From the NCBI GenBank assembly GCA_013044305.1, contig JABEUT010000157.1, forward strand, positions 1-6,051: a stretch of 6,051 nucleotides of DNA, in the 5' to 3' direction. Source of the DNA: Bacteroidia bacterium (lineage in GTDB: Bacteria > Bacteroidota > Bacteroidia > JABEUT01). Made by a program: the position numbers and the translations under genes. Positions 1-6,051 of the stretch are shown piece by piece (position 1 is the first letter of the stretch; every line of letters begins with the position of its first letter). Below the pieces are notes generated by a model. The model made no database searches. It saw nothing but the letters and a program-made list of their open reading frames with translations, and had not been told where the DNA came from.

Positions 1-146
1 GGGTAATCAATCTCAAAAAAAAGCTAATATCAATCATCTCTATCATTAAATATCAATCGTTAATGTGCATACAATTAAACATTTACTTTAAATATTAAGG
101 ATCCAATTATACTTCATCGTTCAGAAATATACACAAACCCCTAAAT

Positions 147-180
147 ATCTGCATCATCACTATGTTTAAGTGATGCAAAT
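147..180. repeat. Imperfect inverted repeat upstream of the first promoter
   Basis: The arms are ATcTGCATCA (147-156) and TGATGCAaAT (171-180), with one mismatch and a 14-base spacer. An alternative register pairs TCAC (157-160) with GTGA (170-173) because the left arm contains an ATC duplication. No T-run follows the right arm, so it is not a standard intrinsic terminator. It lies about 35-70 bases upstream of the -7 element, where an activator or repressor site could sit. It could also be the 3' hairpin of a transcript from upstream of the window. The repeat is seen directly; any function is inference. Confidence 0.45.
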
Positions 181-214
181 CAATGGTCGCTTCTATATAG
201 AAACGTTTTTTTGC

Positions 215-222
215 TAATTTTG
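215..222 (+). promoter_or_regulatory. Bacteroidota-type -7 promoter element
   Basis: TAATTTTG matches the Bacteroidota primary-sigma -7 consensus TAnnTTTG exactly and is followed by C, as is common. The first start codon (244) is 21 bases downstream, so transcription would begin near 226-230 with a leader of about 15 bases. The upstream -33 TTG element is weak: only TTC (191-193) sits at a suitable distance. A run of seven T (206-212) lies just upstream of the element. It is the only convincing promoter I see, and it could serve all six genes. Confidence 0.6.
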
Positions 223-243
223 CTACCATCATAAGAAAATTCT

Positions 244-546
244 ATGAAAGACCTTGAAACGCGTTTGGAAAACATTCACAGGGGAATAGAATATTTTCTA
301 TCTTTGCACAAAGAACAAGAGGAAAACATAACAAATCTAAAAGCTGAAAACCAAATCCTTACAGGCAAAGTTGCAAATCTACAAGATCAACTCGCCCGAT
401 TTAACGAGGAAAGCACAAGGGCACTTTCAGCCAACAATAAAACTAAAATTCAAAACCAACAGGAAATAAGTAACAAAATAGACGAACTCTTAAGTGAAGT
501 AGAACGATGCATCACATTGTTGACAAAGGAGAATGAAACAACATAA
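244..546 (+). CDS. Small coiled-coil protein upstream of zapA, possibly division-related
   Basis: This 100-residue protein is soluble, with no signal peptide or membrane span. Residues 1-58 are rich in Glu, Lys, Gln and Leu with heptad-like spacing, which indicates a long coiled coil (LENIHRGIEYFLSLHKEQ, NLKAENQIL, ANLQDQLARF). A polar Asn/Gln/Lys-rich linker follows (about 62-76), then a second amphipathic helix at 77-94 (KIDELLSEVERCITLL). From memory, small uncharacterised coiled-coil proteins ending in a similar helix often precede zapA in Bacteroidota. By size and position it resembles a ZapB-like partner of ZapA, but ZapB sequence homology is not evident, so the role is inferred from context. 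The ATG at 244 lies just downstream of the promoter, behind an A-rich leader with no Shine-Dalgarno sequence. The gene ends 2 bases before zapA, so the two are surely cotranscribed. Confidence 0.85.
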   Translation: MKDLETRLENIHRGIEYFLSLHKEQEENITNLKAENQILTGKVANLQDQLARFNEESTRALSANNKTKIQNQQEISNKIDELLSEVERCITLLTKENETT

Positions 547-548
547 CC

Positions 549-830
549 GTGGAGCGAACAACAATTAAAGTAACCATATCCGGCAGGGAATATCCGGTAA
601 ATGTAATGCCCGGGCAGCAAGCCGCAATGAAAAAAGCGGAAATAGCCATTAACGAGCAGATAAATACCTACAAAAGTTCTTATGCTATAAAGGATCCGCG
701 TGACTTACTTGCAATGTGCGCACTGCAGTTGGCCTTCCTGCAACAGGAAAGAGAGGATAAAGAGCGGAAAAACCTTGATATGGTTACCGAAAAGGTAAAG
801 ATCATAGAAGCCGCCCTGAAAATATCCTGA
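549..830 (+). CDS. zapA: Cell division protein ZapA
   Basis: The 93-residue protein matches the ZapA family (PF05164). ZapA is a small cytoplasmic protein that bundles and stabilises FtsZ filaments at the division ring. Residues 5-20 form the N-terminal beta strands with the family motif (IKVTISGREYPVNV). The segment at 48-64 (KDPRDLLAMCALQLAFL) is the typical Asp-rich turn leading into the long dimerisation helix, which runs on as a charged coiled coil (65-91). Length is normal for the family. The start is GTG at 549; the next in-frame ATG (606) would remove the conserved N-terminal strands. The gene follows the preceding stop by 2 bases, and the only AAGGAG-like sequence (526-531) is too far upstream for a normal ribosome site, so translation is probably coupled to the upstream gene. 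The family call is firm; the start is likely. Confidence 0.93.
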   Translation: MERTTIKVTISGREYPVNVMPGQQAAMKKAEIAINEQINTYKSSYAIKDPRDLLAMCALQLAFLQQEREDKERKNLDMVTEKVKIIEAALKIS

Positions 831-840
831 AGTATCCTGG
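822..840. repeat. Short near-tandem repeat across the zapA stop
   Basis: TATCCTG occurs at 823-829 and again at 833-839, within two adjacent ten-base units (821-830 and 831-840) that agree at eight of ten positions. The first copy contains the zapA TGA stop. The second copy contributes to a possible long-range stem with 883-890. It may be a small local duplication. The repeat is directly visible; no function is established. Confidence 0.5.
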
Positions 841-912
841 CCTGCTGAAAGCCGGCTCATCTGCTTAAGAAGTTTGTTAAAACAGGTTACCTACCTGCAA
901 CAAACCAAAAAA
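831..912 (+). ncRNA. Candidate structured RNA between zapA and rny (6S-like RNA or rny leader)
   Basis: The whole zapA-rny gap can pair. Hairpin A has arms GCCTGC (840-845) and GCCGGC (851-856), one mismatch, and loop TGAAA. Hairpin B is two-tiered: GTTTGTT (872-878) with AACAAAC (899-905), and inside it CAGGT (883-887) with ACCTG (893-897). A competing long-range stem pairs GTATCCTG (832-839) with CAGGTTAC (883-890) at seven of eight positions and would break the inner tier of hairpin B. In Escherichia coli the 6S RNA gene ssrS lies directly after zapA, and my recollection is that 6S-type RNAs are also found next to zapA in Bacteroidota. That makes 6S RNA a reasonable candidate, but the gap is short for a full 6S RNA and I cannot confirm a family match. 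The alternative is a cis-acting rny leader, because hairpin B ends 9 bases before the start codon. No T-run follows hairpin B, so it is not an intrinsic terminator. Confidence 0.42.
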
Positions 913-914
913 CC

Positions 915-2477
915 ATGAACTTCAATTTAAGCCCTGAATTAATCCTGATGATTGCCGTAGCCGCATTGGCAGGCATCGGCATAGGGATACTCATTACAAA
1001 TACTCTGATACGGAAGAGTGTTCAGAAAAAAAGCAAAAAAATAATTGCCGACGCAGAATCACAGGCCAACACGCTCAAAGAAAAGAAAATGCTTGAAGCC
1101 AAGGAAAAATTCTTGCAACTTAAGGCAGAACATGAGCAATACGTAACTGAAAAGAACAGGCAAATAAACACTACAGAAGGTAGAATCCGGCAGAAAGAAC
1201 AAGCTGCCTCTCAAAAGATAGAACAGGCACAACGAAAAGAGAAGGAACTGGACAACCTGAAGAACAGCCTGAATGAGCAGGTAAAGTTAATGAACAAGAA
1301 AAGTGAAGAACTTGCAAGCCTTCATGACAGGCAGGTGCTGATGCTTGAAACAATTTCGCAGGTTTCGGCACAAGAAGCCAAAACACAGCTTGTTGAGTCG
1401 CTTAAAGACGACGCCCGAAAACAAGCCGCTCTGATGATTAAAGAAATTATAGACGAAGCAAAGCTTACTGCCCATAACGAAGCAAAAAAAGTGGTCATCC
1501 AAAGCATTCAGCGCGTTGCCGTGGAAAAGGCTGTGGAAAATGCCATTACGGTCTTTAATATTGAAAACGATGAGATGAAAGGCCGGATTATAGGGCGTGA
1601 AGGCCGTAATATACGGGCATTGGAGGCTGCCACAGGTGTTGAGGTTATTGTGGACGACACCCCCGAAGCCATTGTTATTTCCTGCTATGACCCCGTCAGA
1701 CGCGAAATAGCCCGGATCGCATTACAGCAACTGGTTACCGACGGGCGCATTCACCCTGCACGCATAGAGGAAGTGGTAGAGAAATGTCGCAGGCAAATAG
1801 AGGAAGAGATTGCCGAAGTAGGCAAGCGAACAGTAATTGAACTCGGTCTGAACAACATCCATCCTGATCTTATCCGCCTGGTAGGAAAAATGAAATACCG
1901 TTCCTCCTACGGCCAAAACCTGTTGCAGCACTCCCGCGAAGTTGCCAATCTGGCAGCCACCATGGCATCTGAACTTGGAATAAATCCGAAACTTGCAAAA
2001 CGGGCCGGACTCCTGCACGACATCGGCAAGGTTCCGGATAATGAACCGGAATTGCCTCATGCCTTACTCGGTATGAAACTGGCTGAAAAATATAAGGAAC
2101 GTCCGGAAATATGCAATGCCATTGGCGCACACCACGACGAAATTGAAATGAACAACCTTATTTCGCCCATTGTACAGGTTTGCGACGCCATATCAGGGGC
2201 ACGCCCGGGAGCCCGCCGCGAAATGGCAGAACAGTATATTAAACGGCTGCGAGACCTTGAGGCGCTTGCCCTGTCTTATAAAGGAGTAGAAAAAACCTAT
2301 GCAATTCAGGCCGGACGTGAGTTGAGGGTAATTGTAGGCAGCGACAAAATCAATGATAAGGAAGCGGAAGTGCTTTCATTTGAAATAGCCCAGAAAATAC
2401 AGAATGAAATGACTTATCCCGGTCAGGTTAAAGTTACTGTAATACGCGAAACAAGGGCAGTAAATGTGGCTAAATAG
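915..2477 (+). CDS. rny: Ribonuclease Y
   Basis: This 520-residue membrane-anchored endoribonuclease initiates turnover of mRNAs and some structured RNAs by cutting single-stranded sites. Residues 8-32 form one hydrophobic N-terminal span, and 33 to about 200 form a long Lys/Glu/Gln-rich coiled coil. A KH RNA-binding domain follows at about 213-275 with its GxxG loop as GREG (227-230). The metal-dependent HD domain spans about 330-430 and carries the family sequence YRSSYGQNLLQHS (328-340), the H368-D369 pair in AGLLHDIGK, H406-H407 and D424 in CDAISGARPGARRE. The usual C-terminal domain completes the protein. Length and all catalytic residues are normal, so it should be active. The ATG at 915 sets the expected short N-terminus before the membrane span; it has an A-rich leader and no Shine-Dalgarno sequence, with a hairpin ending 9 bases upstream. 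It is followed closely by glycosyltransferase genes with no terminator between. Confidence 0.98.
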   Translation: MNFNLSPELILMIAVAALAGIGIGILITNTLIRKSVQKKSKKIIADAESQANTLKEKKMLEAKEKFLQLKAEHEQYVTEKNRQINTTEGRIRQKEQAASQKIEQAQRKEKELDNLKNSLNEQVKLMNKKSEELASLHDRQVLMLETISQVSAQEAKTQLVESLKDDARKQAALMIKEIIDEAKLTAHNEAKKVVIQSIQRVAVEKAVENAITVFNIENDEMKGRIIGREGRNIRALEAATGVEVIVDDTPEAIVISCYDPVRREIARIALQQLVTDGRIHPARIEEVVEKCRRQIEEEIAEVGKRTVIELGLNNIHPDLIRLVGKMKYRSSYGQNLLQHSREVANLAATMASELGINPKLAKRAGLLHDIGKVPDNEPELPHALLGMKLAEKYKERPEICNAIGAHHDEIEMNNLISPIVQVCDAISGARPGARREMAEQYIKRLRDLEALALSYKGVEKTYAIQAGRELRVIVGSDKINDKEAEVLSFEIAQKIQNEMTYPGQVKVTVIRETRAVNVAK

Positions 2478-2486
2478 CCGGAGTTG

Positions 2487-3608
2487 ATGGTTGAAAGGCA
2501 GCGTAGAATCCTGTTGTTATCCGATGTCAATTCAGTACATACCAGAAAATGGGCTTTATCGCTTGCGGGCGACGGTTACCTTGTCGGGATATTTAGCCTG
2601 AACAAGAAAAAAGAGGACTGGTTAAATCAAAATCCGAGCATTCTGTATTTGTCCGAAGCTACTAATTTTAATGCTTCCGAAGGCAGCGACATTGGTAAAC
2701 TTAAGTATATAAGTGCTTTATCAGGACTAAAAAAAGCGATTAGGCAGTTCAACCCCGACATTCTTCATGCCCATTATGCAACCAGCTACGGTCTGCTTGG
2801 GGCTTTAGCGGGCTTTCATCCTTTTATCATCTCTGTATGGGGCAGCGATGTATTCGATTTCCCAAAAAAAGGTTTTCTGTTCCGAAGATTACTTAGGTAC
2901 AATCTGAAAAAAGCGGATAAAATCTTATCCACAAGTAAAATAATGGCCAAGGAAACATCGGGATATACCGATAAGGAGATAATAATAACCCCTTTCGGCG
3001 TGGATACTGATATATTCAAACCTAAGGACCCCCCGCCTTTTTATAAACAGGGCGACATTGTAATTGGAACCATAAAAGCACTGGAAAAGAAGTATGGAAT
3101 CGAATATCTTATCAGGGCATTCGGTCTCCTTAAAAAACGCAACCCGCAAATGCCGCTCAAGCTGATGATTGTGGGTAAGGGTAGCCTCCTGAACGAATTG
3201 AAGGCCCTGGCCGCTGAATTGAATATTGAACAAGATGTACACTTCACCGGCTTTGTAGATCCGGAACAAATACCGGCTTATCATAACTTATTTACCGTAG
3301 AGGTGTTCCCGTCTGTCAGCGACAGCGAAAGTTTCGGCGTTGCCGTTATTGAAGCCTCCGCCTGCGGGAAACCAGTGGTTGTAAGTAATGTGGGCGGGTT
3401 GGCAGAGGTTGTGGAGAACAACAAAACAGGTATATTGGTTCCTCCGGAGGATAGCGAAAAAATTGCCGGGGCAGTTGAGAAACTGCTTACGGACAGCAAT
3501 TTGAGGAATGAAATGGGCGTGAATGGCAGGCAGCGGGTTGAGAAACTCTATGAGTGGAATGATTGTGTAATGCAAATGGAGGATATATATAATAAAATGG
3601 CGCCATGA
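2487..3608 (+). CDS. Family GT4 glycosyltransferase
   Basis: The 373-residue protein is a cytoplasmic or membrane-associated GT-B enzyme that transfers a sugar from a nucleotide donor with retention of configuration, most likely onto a lipid-linked surface glycan. The N-terminal acceptor domain (about 7-165) begins with ILLLSDVNSVHTRKWA and includes HAHYATSYG (94-102) and WGSDVFDFP (118-126). The C-terminal GT4 domain (about 190-355) has GTIKALEKKYGIEYLIRAF (194-212), the IVGKG strand-loop (228-232) and the EX7E signature E281...E289 (ESFGVAVIE), followed by the donor-binding ACGKPVVVSNVGG loop. I chose ATG 2487 over the adjacent in-frame TTG at 2484; the products differ by one residue. A GGAG (2480-2483) lies very close to the start, and the rny stop is 9 bases away. 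The gene overlaps the next by 4 bases (ATGA). The family is clear; donor and acceptor cannot be read from sequence. Confidence 0.92.
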   Translation: MVERQRRILLLSDVNSVHTRKWALSLAGDGYLVGIFSLNKKKEDWLNQNPSILYLSEATNFNASEGSDIGKLKYISALSGLKKAIRQFNPDILHAHYATSYGLLGALAGFHPFIISVWGSDVFDFPKKGFLFRRLLRYNLKKADKILSTSKIMAKETSGYTDKEIIITPFGVDTDIFKPKDPPPFYKQGDIVIGTIKALEKKYGIEYLIRAFGLLKKRNPQMPLKLMIVGKGSLLNELKALAAELNIEQDVHFTGFVDPEQIPAYHNLFTVEVFPSVSDSESFGVAVIEASACGKPVVVSNVGGLAEVVENNKTGILVPPEDSEKIAGAVEKLLTDSNLRNEMGVNGRQRVEKLYEWNDCVMQMEDIYNKMAP

Positions 3609-4825
3609 GGCTTATAATCCTTACACAATATTTTCCGCCGGAGATAGGCGCACCCCAGAACAGGCTTTACGAAATAGCAGTCCGGTTAAATAAAATGGGC
3701 GTGGAAATAGAGGTGCTTACGGCCATGCCCAATTATCCGGAAATGCAGGTACATGCAGCCTATAAGGGCAAAAGGTATGTGAAGGAGATTATCGGCGGGC
3801 TCACCGTACATCGGGCATGGATATATGCCGGTAAGAGCAGGGGGATTATTTCCCGCCTTCTTAATTATTTCTCTTTTGTGTTCACCTCCATGTTCACAGG
3901 CCTTTTCAGGCTGCACAAAGCCGACTATATTTTTTGCGAATCGCCTCCTCTGTTTTTGGGTATTTCAGCGCTCTTTTTAAAAAAGGCTAAACGGGCAAAA
4001 CTTATTTTCAATGTGGCCGATCTTTGGCCCGAAAGCGCTGAAAAGCTTGGCATAATTACAAACCCTACCCTGCTCGGCATCGCCACTCGGCTCGAAGAAC
4101 ACCTTTACAGGAAGTCATTTCTTATCACCGGTCAGTCCCAGGGAATTGTCAATAACATTAAGAAGCGCTTTCCCGGCAAAACGGTTTACTGGCTGGCAAA
4201 CGGTGTTGACCTCGCTTTTTACGATTCCGGGAAGACAGAAAGCCACTGGAGAAAAGAAAACCATTTTACCGACGCCGACTTTCTAATATTATATGCAGGC
4301 ATTATTGGTTACGCACAGGGGCTCGATGTGATACTTAATGCAGCTAAAGCTACATCGGATAAAACGGAAATGAAGTGGATACTGTTGGGAGTTGGCCCTG
4401 AAAAAGAGCGCCTGCTTAAATTAAAGGAGGGCATGGGCTTAAAGAATGTGTTCTTTTTTGATCCCGTACCCAAAACAAGCATGCCGGATGTCTGGAAGGC
4501 GGTGGATGCATCGGTTGTGCCTTTGCGCAGGCTTGATATTTTTAAGGGTATCATACCCTCCAAGATTTTTGAATCGATGGCCATGTGCAAGCCCCTGCTC
4601 CTTGGCCTGGAAGGGGAAGCAGAAGAACTGTTTATAAGAGACGGCAAGGCGGGACTTTCGTTTATTCCGGACAACGGAAACGACCTTGCAGGAAAAGCTA
4701 TACAGTTGTTTAACAACAGGGAAGAGGCGACATTTGGCACTAGCGGCAGGGAGTTCGTTAGAGCGAATTTCAACAGAGACACCATCGCACAAAATTTTTA
4801 TAACCTGCTTACCGGCTCATCCTAA
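3605..4825 (+). CDS. WbuB/WcaI-type family GT4 glycosyltransferase
   Basis: The 406-residue GT-B enzyme opens with ILTQYFPPEIGAPQNRLYEIA (5-25), the hallmark of the WbuB/WcaI branch that adds sugars such as fucosamine or fucose in O-antigen, capsule or colanic acid pathways. MPNYPEM (41-47), the FCESPPLFLG segment (110-119) and DLWPES (139-144) belong to the acceptor-side domain. The donor-side domain includes LYAGIIGYAQGLDVIL (229-244), LLGVGPEKERL (260-270) and PSKIFESMAMCKPLL (318-332). Only the second Glu of the classic EX7E pair is present (E323); the first position is G315, which I take as a subfamily trait rather than damage. Hydrophobic stretches near 84-101 and 114-125 suggest peripheral membrane attachment. 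The start overlaps the upstream stop as ATGA, which implies coupled translation, and the next gene begins 2 bases after the stop. Substrates are unknown; the WbuB-type assignment is likely. Confidence 0.9.
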   Translation: MRLIILTQYFPPEIGAPQNRLYEIAVRLNKMGVEIEVLTAMPNYPEMQVHAAYKGKRYVKEIIGGLTVHRAWIYAGKSRGIISRLLNYFSFVFTSMFTGLFRLHKADYIFCESPPLFLGISALFLKKAKRAKLIFNVADLWPESAEKLGIITNPTLLGIATRLEEHLYRKSFLITGQSQGIVNNIKKRFPGKTVYWLANGVDLAFYDSGKTESHWRKENHFTDADFLILYAGIIGYAQGLDVILNAAKATSDKTEMKWILLGVGPEKERLLKLKEGMGLKNVFFFDPVPKTSMPDVWKAVDASVVPLRRLDIFKGIIPSKIFESMAMCKPLLLGLEGEAEELFIRDGKAGLSFIPDNGNDLAGKAIQLFNNREEATFGTSGREFVRANFNRDTIAQNFYNLLTGSS

Positions 4826-4827
4826 CC

Positions 4828-6042
4828 ATGTATAGCCAAATACACAGACTAAAAGCATTATCGGTTTACCTGATAGCATTTGCATTAGGGTGTTATATCT
4901 ATGCCGCACCGGCCGTAATTGCAGTATTCCTGATAACATGGCTACTTGAAGGCCGGCTGAAGGAAAAATTTACAGCAATAAAGAACAGCAAAACGGCTTG
5001 GTTATTCAGTTCGTTTTACCTTTTGCACCTTATTGGAATGATTTACTCCTACAATACATCCTTCGGCTGGTTTGACCTTGAGATAAAACTAAGCCTTTTC
5101 ATTTTTCCTCTTACGCTTGTATCGGAGAACGTAATGGATAAGAGAGAACAAAGAGTTTTCTCCGAAATATTCATCTCCGGTCTTGTACTTAACGGCCTAA
5201 TTTGCCTCACCCATGCGGCATGGCTTTACTTTACGCAAAATAAAATTGTAATGCAGTACAAAGATTTCTCACTCTTTTTGCACCCCACCTACTTTTCAAT
5301 GTACATTGATCTTGCACTTCTATTTATATTTAACCTTATCGTACATCATCCGCCTGATTTAAGAAAGCCGGAAAAGCTTTATCTGATTTCGTCCTTTTTT
5401 TTCCTGTTATTCATCTTAATTCTGCTCCAGTCTAAAACCGGCCTCCTCACCTCATTTATTATCCTTACGATACTGCTTGTAAGGTATATACTGCATAAAC
5501 GGTCATGGAAAACCGGTATTGCCATTGTTGTGGCAAGCGTATTCCTTACCTTGTTCACTTCGCATTATATTCTTAATCCCGGACCATCAAGATTCCAGTC
5601 CGTAAGCAAGCTGCTGGAACACAATGAGCCTGTGGACAACAAATCTATTGAATCTTCACAGGCGAGGATTCTGGTGTGGCAATCTGCCTGGCAGGTAATA
5701 AAAAACAATCCTGTTTTCGGCGTTGGCACGGGCGATGTTAAGGATGCCCTGGTGGCGCAATACTCAAAAAATAACTATACGGGCATTATGAAGGAAAGGC
5801 TCAATGCCCATAATGAATACTTGCAGGTTACCGCAGCCTTAGGAATTACCGGATTGCTATGCCTGCTCTCCTGCCTGGTTCTGCCATTATATGTAGGAAT
5901 ACAACAAAAGAGATTCGTATATGTGCTTTTCATACTCATTATGCTAATTAATTTCCTGACTGAATCGGTCTTAGAAACACAGGGCGGAACCATATTCTAC
6001 GGATTTTTCAATTCCCTTCTAATGTTTAATTTTGTGATTTGA
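4828..6042 (+). CDS. O-antigen ligase/polymerase (Wzy_C) family membrane protein
   Basis: The 404-residue inner-membrane protein has about 10-12 hydrophobic spans (for example 13-40, 57-74, 85-99, 112-134, 155-172, 186-201, 205-222, 229-247, 335-357, 362-379). The large hydrophilic loop at about 249-333 is the expected periplasmic loop of the Wzy_C/WaaL family (PF04932). It contains the signature SSQARILVWQSAWQVIKNNP (276-295, with R280), then GVGTGD (298-303) and LNAHNEYLQVTAALGITGL (325-343, with H328), which resembles the conserved Arg and His of WaaL ligases. LHPTYFSMY (151-159) is a second motif facing the membrane. Such proteins move undecaprenyl-linked glycans onto lipid A core (WaaL), onto growing chains (Wzy) or onto proteins (PglL-like), and sequence alone does not decide which. 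ATG 4828 follows the upstream stop by 2 bases. The stop lies 9 bases from the window end and no frameshift is visible. It is the likely last step for the glycan built by the two upstream transferases. Confidence 0.9.
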   Translation: MYSQIHRLKALSVYLIAFALGCYIYAAPAVIAVFLITWLLEGRLKEKFTAIKNSKTAWLFSSFYLLHLIGMIYSYNTSFGWFDLEIKLSLFIFPLTLVSENVMDKREQRVFSEIFISGLVLNGLICLTHAAWLYFTQNKIVMQYKDFSLFLHPTYFSMYIDLALLFIFNLIVHHPPDLRKPEKLYLISSFFFLLFILILLQSKTGLLTSFIILTILLVRYILHKRSWKTGIAIVVASVFLTLFTSHYILNPGPSRFQSVSKLLEHNEPVDNKSIESSQARILVWQSAWQVIKNNPVFGVGTGDVKDALVAQYSKNNYTGIMKERLNAHNEYLQVTAALGITGLLCLLSCLVLPLYVGIQQKRFVYVLFILIMLINFLTESVLETQGGTIFYGFFNSLLMFNFVI

Positions 6043-6051
6043 TTTTTTGAA

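Noticed and set aside
3..106. Short open stretch at the left edge as the tail of an upstream gene
   Set aside because: The translation is low-complexity Ile/Lys/Asn-rich with no resemblance to pheT or any other expected neighbour. Base composition and the nearby promoter fit an intergenic spacer.
872..905. Hairpin before rny as an intrinsic terminator
   Set aside because: The right arm is followed by CC and an A-run, not a T-run, so it does not fit a + strand terminator.
2864..2870. Run of seven A in the first glycosyltransferase gene as a slippage or frameshift site
   Set aside because: The reading frame is continuous and conserved on both sides, and no shifted product or downstream stimulatory structure is apparent.
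2925..3284. 119-residue minus-strand open frame inside the first glycosyltransferase gene
   Set aside because: It is fully antisense to a conserved GT4 domain with no family features. Other minus-strand frames within rny and the Wzy_C gene were rejected for the same reason.
3917..3946. Missing first Glu of EX7E in the second glycosyltransferase as evidence of an inactive enzyme (the substituted residue itself, G315, is encoded near 4547-4549)
   Set aside because: The rest of the WbuB/WcaI-type donor-site motif is intact, and this branch commonly departs from the classic pair.
4309..4785. 158-residue open frame on the minus strand inside the second glycosyltransferase gene
   Set aside because: It lies wholly within a well-supported + strand gene, its translation is Ser/Leu/Pro-rich with no recognisable domain, and no promoter is evident. 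It is a shadow frame.
5395..5402. Run of eight T in the Wzy_C gene as a phase-variation tract
   Set aside because: The frame is intact, the run encodes a Phe-rich membrane span in an AT-rich gene, and eight bases is short for a convincing contingency tract. Comparing isolates would be needed to revive the idea.

Overview
The window looks like chromosomal DNA from a member of the Bacteroidota. The evidence is a TAnnTTTG-type -7 promoter element, A-rich leaders without Shine-Dalgarno sequences before most starts, and the gene order small coiled-coil protein, zapA, rny, which is typical of that phylum. I cannot resolve the class or genus. All six genes lie on the + strand and all are complete.

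Layout: bases 1-243 are an AT-rich spacer with no gene. It holds an inverted repeat (147-180), a loose 23-base direct repeat at the window edge, and a good promoter element (215-222) just ahead of the first gene. Bases 244-546 encode a 100-residue coiled-coil protein. Bases 549-830 encode ZapA, the FtsZ-ring stabiliser, from a GTG start. An 84-base gap (831-914) follows and contains strong, partly exclusive RNA pairings; it is the best candidate here for a non-coding RNA (possibly 6S-type) or a structured rny leader. Bases 915-2477 encode ribonuclease Y, the membrane-anchored endoribonuclease that initiates mRNA decay.

From 2487 to 6042 come three surface-glycan genes. They are a GT4 glycosyltransferase, a second GT4 enzyme of the WbuB/WcaI type, and a multi-membrane-span O-antigen ligase/polymerase (Wzy_C) family protein. 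Spacings are very tight: 9 bases from the rny stop to the likely ATG, then a 4-base ATGA overlap, then 2 bases. No terminator hairpin is visible anywhere between 244 and 6042, so all six genes could be read from the promoter near 215.

Inferred working: the first two proteins act at the division ring and RNase Y acts on RNA at the inner membrane. The two GT4 enzymes add sugars to a lipid-linked glycan in the cytoplasm, and the Wzy_C protein polymerises or transfers that glycan on the periplasmic side. No sugar-nucleotide synthesis gene, flippase or initiating transferase is in the window, so these glycan genes must rely on functions encoded elsewhere. I see no mobile element, CRISPR array, tRNA or rRNA. 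The most unusual points are the structured zapA-rny gap and the apparent transcriptional coupling of rny to glycan genes.
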